The notes below the pieces were generated by a model. The model made no database searches. It was not told the DNA's origin and saw only the letters and a program-made list of their open reading frames with translations. A DNA stretch of 64,000 nucleotides from Otis tarda (lineage: Eukaryota; Chordata; Aves; Otidiformes; Otididae): contig CM048560.1 of assembly GCA_026413225.1 (NCBI GenBank), positions 10,434,001 through 10,498,000 on the forward strand. The letters are read 5' to 3'. Both the position numbers and the translations under genes were made by a program. Position 1 is the stretch's first letter. Every line of letters begins with the position of its first letter. This document shows, piece after piece, positions 38,258-64,000 of this stretch.

Positions 38258-41200
38258 ATTCTTAAAAGCAGAGTTATAGGGGGATGAGAACTATGCACAC
38301 ATGCATGCACAAGGCTACAGCTAACTTGATCCTGCATTTTCCAAAACCCACAAAACCTGCCACTCAGCCAGAAAGAGATTTTTGTTAGCTTTCACCTAGA
38401 AAAGGAGCTTTATCATGCACTTGAGCCAACAGAGGGCAATATACACAAAATTCAATATTGAGAAGAAATGCTTTTAAAAGACGACTCTAAGCAGCCCAGC
38501 CCTTACTGTATCTGGAGTCACATATCACAGTGAAAGGCGGCATTCCACGCTGGACCTAAAACCTTCTCAGGCTCCATCAATTAAACCACCACATATGGGG
38601 TGGAAGAGACTCAGCAAGGAACTCTCGCTAGGGTTCAATGAAAACCAGATGTTGTGGGCACAGCTGTCATGCTTCTTATCAAGAACAACAGAGAAGCCCC
38701 TGCTGCAGTTTCATCAGAAACCCTGCCCTTCCTTCCCTTCAACCCGAGCACTACTGAGAGTCCCTAACCAGAATGAAATAAAATCCTCACAGCCAAAGCA
38801 TAGAGGAGTCCTCCCCAAATATCACTATTTACGTTAGCATACTGTGACTGTCGCCATGCTTGAGACATGATGAGACAGGCTCCCACTCCTACCTAAGAGT
38901 GGCTTCACTCACTCCTGTAAAAATATATTTTAGCGTTGGCTCCAGAGCTAGAAGGGTTAGAGGGAAAGAACTGTGTATTCCCTCCATACGGATAAAGCTC
39001 TGGCCAATTTCATTTACATGAATTATAATATATTTACCCATAGGGCTCACATGCTGTGTTTTGTTGCTTTAGATGGAATTCCAGATTGCTAAATTCCAAT
39101 TGTATAAATGATAACAGATTTCTGCTATGACTGCACTCGTGAAAGCGCACGGGAATTGTGCAGGATATGCCCTGAAGGGCGTGAGTCATCCTGACCTACA
39201 GGCAGTGAACTCTGCGTTGGAAATGTGGTTCAAAGCAAGGGTTTCTCCTGAGAGATCAGAAGACCTATCCCAAGGTTGGGTCTTTGCCCAAGGACCTGTT
39301 TTGCTTTGTATTTCCTTGAGTCCTTTTGTCACAGTTATTTCAAAAGACTGACTAGTCTACTGGTGACAACATTATTAATGTTTGCACTTATAAATGATAC
39401 ACTGAAACCAAATTTACCTAAATTTAATTACAAATAAACAAATAAAGAAGCGGAAGAAGGAAAATAGCCATGCAAACAAACAAAAACATTTTGTTTGGCC
39501 TGACACTGAATTTTTTTTTTGGGTGAGAAAAAAGAAATATTTCAGTTTCTCATAAAGCCAAAACACTATTTTTTTTTCTCAAATCTACACTCAACTCAAA
39601 ACCAAATTATTTTCCCAGTAGTACTTCTGAAGACTGATGAGTCTAATTGTACCCATGAGCAGAGTTTAGGTGGGTGAGTGAGTTGTGGACTTCAACAAGT
39701 CAGACAATTAGCGTATCTATTGTCATATTACTATTTCCCAGCTTGACACTCAGACACTGGCGTACACTGTTGCTCTGAATAAGCCACTGAAGCTGCAGGC
39801 AGAACAATACAGGCAGTTGCTTTTCTGGCTGCAGCAGTCAGTTGTAAAGGTTACCGCCTGCCATCCAACCTGCAGCTGTTCTTCACTGCCCTCCTAACTG
39901 CACGTGTGCTCTCTGCCTCTTCTATCAACATGATCCTGTGGTTTTCAGGAACTTCTAAAAACTTGTTGTCAAAGATAAAACAAAAATTACTTGCTTTAAC
40001 CACATCTATTCCTGACAGCATATGCCAGGCATGAGCATGAGGGAGAAGAATTAATATAGAGGCCTTTTTAAGATAAAGAGACATCTTACAGCAGTCCTGA
40101 TGGCTTGTCCGTGTGGAAATCAGACTGCATACCAGGTGTTTTGTAAGCAGAACACAGTAATTTAGAGGCAACATTGACTCTTTGTGATCTGCGTGATATG
40201 TGGAGCTAGTGCACGTGGTTTTCTTTTTCTCTTCTGTGCAGCTGATGTGTTTCAGAAGTAGCATGTACAGCTCAGATCTGCAGAGTAGGTAGTTACCTAC
40301 TAATATAAAAGTAAATCCAACTTCTCTTTAAATACCCTGATGCTCCAACAAGCAGATCTGCCTTGGATCTTGCAGTGACTCATCATAAGCCATCTGATAC
40401 CTTATTTTAAACCCGCTACCCTCAGGCAGAGATCAGCTGCAGGTATTTTAGCAAGAAGCTGCTCTAGCTGTTCCTTCATTCTAATCTGTGATAAATCTGA
40501 TGTGCTTGAATTGTTTGCAGGTCCTGGGTAGACTGATAGTACTCCTGTTCAGAATATAGGGTTAGGAGACAGCATGAGGCAGTTGTGAGTTGTTCTTAGC
40601 AGAAGACATTAAGATACTGCTGTTGACAAACAGGCAGAGAATATAGCATCCACTTTTTTCAAAAACCTGCTATTTCTGTGGCCTTTTTCACGCACTTCTG
40701 GGCAAAAATCTGTTTCTGCCTAACCTTTGCCAGCAATGGGAAGTGTTTTGGAAGTGCTTTAAAAGGCTTGATACTGTAGTGATTCACCTACTTAGCTGTA
40801 CTAGTATCTGAGGACTGAGTGTGTGTTCACAGTTACTCTTAGATTATAGAGCTATGTGGAACAGGAACTTAGTCTTGATCACATGCAAACAGAATAAATA
40901 GAATTGGTGTTTATGCAGCCTTCTGTAGGTCTTCGTTCTTTTTGTGTGGAGGAGAACTACTGTGAGTCAAACCCATCACTAATTTATCAAAAAGAGTTAG
41001 AACCAACATTCACCCTGAAAAACTAATCCTGTGAACTGTTGTTTCTGACACATTTGTGTTGGATGGTTGAGAATGGTACCTTGGAAAGAGAGATGCAGAT
41101 TTACCCATGCCCATCCCTCCTTATGGGTTTTATGGTTTCTCAGAAGAGCAAAACTCACTTTGCTGAGTGACTCCAGGATGAGACCTGTCTCTTTACCCCA

Positions 41201-41433
41201 TCTACTGTTTTAATACAAGCTTTGCAATAGTTCTGGGATTTGTTTGAGATAGGTTTAAGTGTTTGGTGATGGCATAATAAAAGTCATAGGCAGAGATTGC
41301 ATAGATAGTTTTTTCCGAAGGAAATTGGGCTAGGAATATGTTATGAGAAGATCAGTAGCAGGGCATTAAAATGATAAGGAGTGACTCTGAAATACACTCT
41401 GTTTGCCATGTGTATGTATTCACTATCATAATT

Positions 41434-41500
41434 GGCCAGATTCTCAGAGGGTGTACATGGAGAAAGCTTCAGTGGAGTCACAGTCAGTGGGGCACTTTGT
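41434..41500. repeat. Palindromic sauropsid repeat fragment
   Basis: GGCCAGATTCTCAGAGGGTG, then AGCTTCAGTGGAGTCA follows the pattern of a widespread sauropsid palindrome (ggccagattctcagctggtg; agctccattgaagtcaatgg). Only one arm is clear here. Confidence 0.5.
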
Positions 41501-43930
41501 AGGCACTGGGGAACACGAATATGCTGCTCCAAAAAGAAAGTTAAGCCCTACTTGTGCACCGAAGGCCAGAGAAACAGTGCCCTTTTCTGCCTTTGCACTT
41601 CACATCCTCCTAGCGAATGTAAAAGCCCAGGCCGCAGCAGACCTCATGAGTGTCAAAGCTTTGGGGAGCCCTGGGGCTGCAGTCCCAGCACCCTCCACAG
41701 TGCTATCCCAGCGTTTGATTCCACTAGGACGTATCAGGGCTTAGGTTTCATGCTTGGAGCCACAGCTATCTCTTAGCAGAGGGGTCACTTTGCCATACAA
41801 TGGACATTGCCAAAACTACAACCATGACAAATGTGAAACGTGGTGTCAGATGCGGAACATGTGGACTCTTAAGTTCCTAGGGGTGTCTTTTGTTGATGAC
41901 AAAGTGAGCTTGTGCAATGTCTTTCCAAAGCCTTGACACATATGTTCCTGGCTCCCTAACTGGCGAGTGGCTGAAAATAGATAATCAAAGAGAAAGGGCC
42001 AGATTTGTGAGAAAACCAAGAGATACCCTAGGACTCTGTATGGGCCCAGATATTTCAAAATTAGTTGGAGGGAGCCTGGTGCTTCTCTGATAGATATATA
42101 ACTAGGAAGGACTTTGAGACTGAGTTATTTCAAGGGATGGCTGAAATTTCTAAGGCTGCCTGAGGAACATCACCCTCTGTTCAAGGAAGGGCTCCGACTT
42201 CGGTGTAGTGGCTGATCAGAGCTGATCTGACCACTGCCATGATCCCACTCTCTCCACCTCATCCTCTGCTGCACAGTTCTGCCTCCCTTCTTGCACTTTC
42301 TGGCAATTGTAAGCTTTGCACTAAGCTGATTCACAGTGCTGACCAGACAGAAAAAGCCAACTGATGTAGCAAGCCAAAATGGCTCAGCAGAGACCCCGAC
42401 AACAGGAATGTAGGAGCGGGGAGGGATGGGGGTGTAGAAACATGTCTTCCAGTGCTTAGATTACCTTTGGCTGTCATGAAACCCCCTCCAGCACACCCCT
42501 CTGACAGGACACAGAGAGGAGGTCTGCGTTATTGGTAAAGCCACTGCGTATTGTGGCTGTATGGCTACCGCCATCACAGGTGGCTGTTCTAGCCCCCATA
42601 TTGTAGTATTTGACAAATACCTTTGTGTCAGCTGGGGGCTGGATTGGGAAACTAATCCCACTTGAAAGTAAAATAAGTATATTTTCCTGAATAAGATTTA
42701 TTCACTGATCTGTTCACCAACACATTTGCACAGCCATGTAGACTGGAACAGCTCGAGGAGCAGCAAGCCAATGCAGTTAGGTGAGAATGAGTAGTACAGG
42801 ATGGTAGTTGGGGAAACAAGAAAGGCAGTAATACCCAGGGATGGTTTTGCCCCTAAATACTTTAATGAGGAATATCAAAGCAGAGATTCAGAGATTGACT
42901 GCTCTAAGGAAGCGAGTCATGTTGGAAAATATGCCTTAATTGATGCATTGCTAAATGCTGCTTAGCATCATTTGTAGCTGAATTACTAGTGATTTTCCTT
43001 GGTGGAGGCTGGGTAGTCTTTGTTCTGCTCTCAGAAGCTTCATCAGACATTTGTTGGGAGTTGCAGTACTGCTTAGGACATATGGCAGCCCTTTTGTGTT
43101 GGAAACATCCAACTTTCTGATTGTGTTGTGCTGCATTATAGTGTGCTTACACTGCTGTCAGCTGGAATAAACAGCTTGAAAAGGGGAAACTCTTATGGAT
43201 GCAATGTGTGGTCAGTGCAGTCAGTACAAAGCCTCTGTCCACTTGCTGGGTACCTTTGCAACTCAGGAGGCTTGAAGCTGTACCACACCAAGTGCCTGAA
43301 CTACCAAAGGGCAAACAAGGTTTGAAAGCAGTACCTGTCTCTCCTTGTCCCTTGAGGGCCTGCTCCTCCTCTGGCACGGGACATACTTGTGATATACAAC
43401 CCCCTTCAGCAGCTTAGCATTCTCCATCCTAGAAGCACTTCAGCTTCTGACCCTGCTTCCCCTCTTCTAGTATTTCGCCCAGTGTAGTGGCCTGAACCAC
43501 CTTATCTTTTCCAGCTAATGTAAGTCTAAGTTTGTTGATGGGCAGTTTATCTCCTTTTGTTCTTCTGTGTATTTTGTTAGCTAAAGCAAAAAAACTCTTA
43601 CCCTTCCCTGGCTTACCATTCCTGTGTTCCCAGACAGCAATTTTTTTCCAGCTAGCCTCTCCTGATGAGATAGTCTGTGCCATTCAAACAGATTAAATTA
43701 ACTCGGGCAGATTGTAATGCATAGAGAGTGGCTTGCCCTGCCATACACAGTGGCAAATCATAAAGTTGAATCTGTTGCTTTCTCTGTGCTTGCTATAATC
43801 ACAGTTTATTAAGATACACAGTTTGTGTAGAGGCACATTCATGTTCTGTCTTCTGGCCTTCCTCTTGGGTGCCCTGGACTGAAAAACAAATAGTGAGGGA
43901 GAGACAGAGAAACAAAATCACCCTGTGAGA

Positions 43931-43938
43931 TATAAAAG
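43931..43938 (+). promoter_or_regulatory. Possible TATA box for NTMT2
   Basis: TATAAAAG, about 390 bp upstream of the NTMT2 start codon, in a region without CpG enrichment. If used, transcription would start near 43960-43970, giving a 5' UTR of about 360 bases with upstream ATGs. Single-motif evidence only. Confidence 0.3.
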
Positions 43939-44328
43939 AGAGAGATCCTGGATAATATCTGAGTTCCTTTGAAGTGAACGCTGAATAGATTAGGAAAAGT
44001 GTAATTGAATTAAAGCTACTCATTTTTGGAGAAGATATACTTTTACCCTGGCTAAGCAATTTCCCAGTTGAGTTTTTTATCACTTTCCAGCACCTGCTCA
44101 TTTCAGAGGGCAACACTCCAGGGATTACTCTGAGCCAGTGCCAACAGCCAGCATTTCTCACTCCCCTCTCACACGCCTCCTGCACTGCTGTAGGCACACA
44201 CCCCGATATAGAATGACAGCACATTGCCACAATTTAAGTGAGGCTGCCTCTGCCTTTTTGGAAGGACAGGTCCTCCAGAGAACACGAGCCACAGCAACTG
44301 TCCACCCTTGCAAAAAATCGCCTTCATC

Positions 44329-60778
<16,450 letters not shown>

Positions 60779-61260
60779 AATCCGCCTAACCGTGCACTGC
60801 CACTATGACAACTCTGGGGCAGCAACTCCTAGAGGATCAGAGAGAATTACAAATGAGTGACTTTCTCTAGGGAATAGCCTGCTTCTAAATCCTGCCTGCT
60901 ACATCATTCTTTCCATTTTTAAAAGCCTTTTTAACAGCTCCTTGTCAGATCTCTCTTTCATTAAGGAGTCAATAATGGACAAAACTCAACTAATAGAAAA
61001 TAATTAGGTCTGAATTTTCTGTAGTGGCTAATACATTTTGGAGTGTTCTGTATTAGGTGTTAACAAATAAGCCTGGTTTTACTATGGCACTTAAATCGTC
61101 TTGGAATTTAAGAAGGATTTGTCAGATCACAGAAGCAGGAAATTCAAATAACTTCTGGAAAACCTAACCAAAATTTTGACTGTCGTCACTACTTTAAAAT
61201 ATTTAAACCAAAAATGTAAGGAAAGTTTTATCCATTTGTTGGTATCAGCTATGCAGTTTA

Positions 61261-61278
61261 TTTTTTTTTTTTTTTTTT
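61261..61278. repeat. T18 homopolymer
   Basis: Run of 18 T, preceded by TTTA, about 480 bp after the NTMT2 stop; probably in the 3' UTR. Confidence 0.9.
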
Positions 61279-61849
61279 CATTTCTGTCAGTTTGGACAAT
61301 AAGACAACCTGGTTAATTTTCCATTTTTAGGAACTATTTTATCTTCCTGATGTTTCTGCCATGGAACAATAGTGGTGCACAAGGGTTTTCACGCCCCAGA
61401 GGAAAACTTAGATGACAAATATATGCATGTTTGCATTGAAATCTTGTGAAAAGACTGCCCCACAAACTACACTCTGGAAAATGTTTTTTCAAAATGTTCA
61501 CAGTAAAAACCACTTGAAAGCTTCTCTTTATTATTTGTACCACTGTAAATTTCTTTCTTTCCCACATTCAGAACAAGTCTGGCACCATATGCAGAGCTAA
61601 TGGGATTTCATGGGGTGTTAATAGTCAGACTGTAAGAAGGACTAATACAGTATTGTATTAATTAACAACTGTACTAAACTACAGAGGGTGTTATTGTAAA
61701 CCGAAAGCATCTATGATTTATATTCAAACAGCAGCTGTATAAGCCTGGATTTGAAAATACTAACACACATACCATCTCCTTAAGGCTCACAGAAATTACA
61801 CATTGAGCTTCTTGTCCCCTTCATATAGGCACGGAAAGTGCTGTGGAAG

Positions 61850-62035
61850 GACAGAAGTTCATTTTGCTAGAAAATCAGAATTTCAAATTCTGCTTCATCT
61901 TGAATCAGGGCAAGAAGGGAGAATTTTGAAATTCTTTGTGAAGGAAAAGCACACAACCATAGACCTTTCCAAGTTGATTAAATTTTTTCATTCAGCCAAA
62001 ATCAAATGTTTGTTTTGAATTTGACTTTTTAAAAA
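61850..62035. repeat. AT-rich imperfect palindrome
   Basis: AGAATTTCAAATTCTG near 61879 and GAATTTTGAAATTC near 61921, with further CAAAATCAAATG-type sequence, give several self-complementary pairings. This resembles old AT-rich palindromic repeats of sauropsids, but the family is not identified. Confidence 0.4.
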
Positions 62036-63784
62036 TAATTTGCACTTCAAATATTAAATGCGGTAAAAAGCAAATACAATATGGCTTGTTCAAAATTTTA
62101 TAAATTAATGATGACGATAAAATGGACTGTTCTGACTCTGTCTGAATTTTTATCATGTTTTATTCCCCTGAAATACAATTCTGGCAAAACTTACCAGACT
62201 TTTTAAAGATTTGCATTATGACAAACCTCCATGTTCTGATGGAAGAGAATTCTATAAAACATCCTCCACATGACTGTAGGCACAATTGTCTGTGTCAAAT
62301 ACTGTCATCTGTGTTAGATTAAATCACATAGAAGCCTGAAGATAGTGAGATCAGGGAACCTCTCAGCTGGATTTTAGTACGCTTTGCCATCCTTTGATAA
62401 CAAATCTCCAGTTTTGGTTTTAATTGCTTAACTCATCTTCTCTAGCAATATGGTTGCATATGTTGAGAATTTCCAATTTATGGCAGAGGGCTTCCTGCCA
62501 TCAAATCTTATCAAGTAATTGTTCTCTTAATGTGCCATCGCTAATTGTAGCATTAAGGAAAACAACACTGGTGATTTGGTGAATAGTCTGGCATGTCATA
62601 TAACCTAGAAACCTATGGTTCCCATGACACAGATGCCTCTGGAATGTTTTGGCTAATTCTTCCATTCTAATCAACTGGTAATGGACATAAATTTAGCATA
62701 TAACATTGTTAAAAACCCTAGGTGAACACTTACATTCTGGAATTGTCCCCAGAACAAGTGCCTCAAATTCCCTTTAAGCCACTACAAAGCTTTCATTCTG
62801 CTGAGGCTGCTAAAAGCTGGTGTGGTCCTTGCGTGCATATGAGTATGTGCAGATATCTGAAGGAAACTCAGTCATTTGTTTTATAGGAAAGAGGCATCAA
62901 TCCTATAGTTAATAACACTCGTTAACAATGACAGGAGAATATTTAAAAGGCCTTTGCATGGATTACAAATTAATTTGTTCTTCACCATTTTTTCTTCCAG
63001 CCAGAGATGTCTGCCATGGTGCAGAATACTTTAGGACAACTGGAGATCGTAGTACAATCATGTCTGTGCCAGGCATATCTGAATGGTGTTGGTCACTACA
63101 ATGGTGAGAGAACAGCACTGGTGAAATAGGGAAATAAACAATTTTATACAAATCTTAAACAGCTGCCACATCTCACAGGGCAGAATATATCAGCTGTTCA
63201 CTTATACACCAAAGTGGGCGTAGTTCAGTAATGAGAGATGTGGTTCTAAGGTGAATATAGAATGTGAAGTGGTTTAGGATGAAAGGCAGAATATAAACGA
63301 CTGGTGCTGTTATCAGTGAAATATATTTTTTAAGGTAAAAATGTTCTTCCCGTATTTGGCACATCTTTCCTCTTTGAATTTCCAGAATACGTATACAAAA
63401 ACATATAATGAAAATTCGTTCCCTTAACTATGTGAGAACAGAGACAAGTAAAATCTTAATTTAGTAGAAAAACCCATATTTCATGGTTCCTGCATTCCTG
63501 GAAATTAATGTTTCATGGATATGTTGCCTCCACAGTAAAATATTAAAGCTTTTCTGGTGACATAATGAACCTAAAGAGTAAAGAAACACAAGCCCTCCAG
63601 AGGCTTAAATGAATGAGATTGCTGCAGACTGAATAATATTTTGGTTTCCTCCTTTTCCAAGGTGTATTTTAATTCAAAAACTGCCAGTCAACCAGTGTTG
63701 GCTATCCATTAAATGTTCATGAATTTGGGTAAGGGCCATTCTTGGCTTAAAAGTGCAGGGCTCTCTGGACTTTACCATAGTATG

Positions 63785-63800
63785 TAATAATAATAATAAT
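63785..63800. repeat. (TAA)5 microsatellite
   Basis: Five TAA units, intergenic or 3' UTR. Confidence 0.9.
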
Positions 63801-64000
63801 GAATCAGAAATTTCAAACATAAGATCTTGCTTAGAAATCATCTATGTTTCAGTTGCTCTTTGGCATTCAAGGACTGGATAATCAACTCAGTTGCTCTACT
63901 TCAACTTTCAGGTTATTTAAACCGTGGATTTAAAGAAGTCCTTAGCTCATCGGATTGCAGTGGGAGTTTGAATCCCATTTGTTTGGTCCTCATTTAGGAC

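Larger units (their letters stand above)
27482..44328. other. Intergenic region between KIFAP3 and NTMT2
   Basis: About 17 kb with no recognised gene on either strand. The longest frames (for example 33704-34075 plus, 40264-39851 minus) look like chance frames. It holds CR1 fragments, palindromic sauropsid repeats and tandem duplications listed separately. The NTMT2 promoter and 5' UTR must lie in its right part. Confidence 0.75.
60779..64000 (+). other. NTMT2 3' UTR and downstream DNA
   Basis: No further gene was recognised. An 18-base T-run lies at 61261-61278 and a (TAA)5 microsatellite at 63785-63800. No consensus AATAAA lies close to the stop. Candidate poly(A) signals are a weak ATTAAA near 62054 and AATAAA at 63133-63138, so the 3' UTR end cannot be set from sequence. 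Confidence 0.7.

Noticed and set aside
43429..43683. 84-codon Lys-rich minus-strand frame
   Set aside because: Looks basic and soluble, but I recognise no family, and it lies alone upstream of NTMT2 on the other strand.

Overview
The window is vertebrate nuclear DNA, most likely from a bird. Split genes have GT-AG (and one AT-AC) introns, there is one CpG-island promoter, and the interspersed repeats are CR1-type LINE copies plus old sauropsid palindromic repeats. No prokaryotic gene, operon, CRISPR array, tRNA or rRNA was seen. Nearly all long open frames here are chance frames inside introns or intergenic DNA.

Left part (1-27063, minus strand): the 5' half of KIFAP3 (KAP3, the non-motor subunit of heterotrimeric kinesin-2). 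Ten coding exons were placed by reading splice sites and phases. They encode residues 1 to about 394 of a protein that is about 790 residues long in mammals. The remaining exons lie beyond the left edge. Intron 7 (15953-16425) is a textbook U12-type AT-AC intron. The first exon sits at the edge of a CpG island (about 26990-27650) with two NRF1-type palindromes, GC boxes and a GGGGC run. The first 1.1 kb of intron 1 is extremely C-rich on the plus strand (G-rich in the transcript) and carries a 6 x 17 bp minisatellite.

Middle (27064-44328): about 17 kb without a recognised gene, between two genes that point away from each other. It holds a possible divergent first exon at 27448-27481, degraded CR1 fragments, palindromic sauropsid repeats and short tandem duplications.

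Right part (44329-60778, plus strand): all four coding exons of NTMT2 (METTL11B), a SAM-dependent protein N-terminal methyltransferase, 308 residues by my splicing. The S-adenosylmethionine motif and most N-terminal-methyltransferase active-site residues are present. The histidine equivalent to NTMT1 His140 reads as cysteine. The final 3.2 kb (60779-64000) is 3' UTR or intergenic DNA.

The head-to-head KIFAP3/NTMT2 order matches the order I recall from human chromosome 1q24. The two genes have unrelated jobs: intraflagellar and organelle transport versus methylation of protein N-termini. No new multi-gene system was found. The most interesting points are the AT-AC intron, the His-to-Cys change in NTMT2, the skewed C-rich tract next to the KIFAP3 promoter, and a set of palindromic sauropsid repeats.
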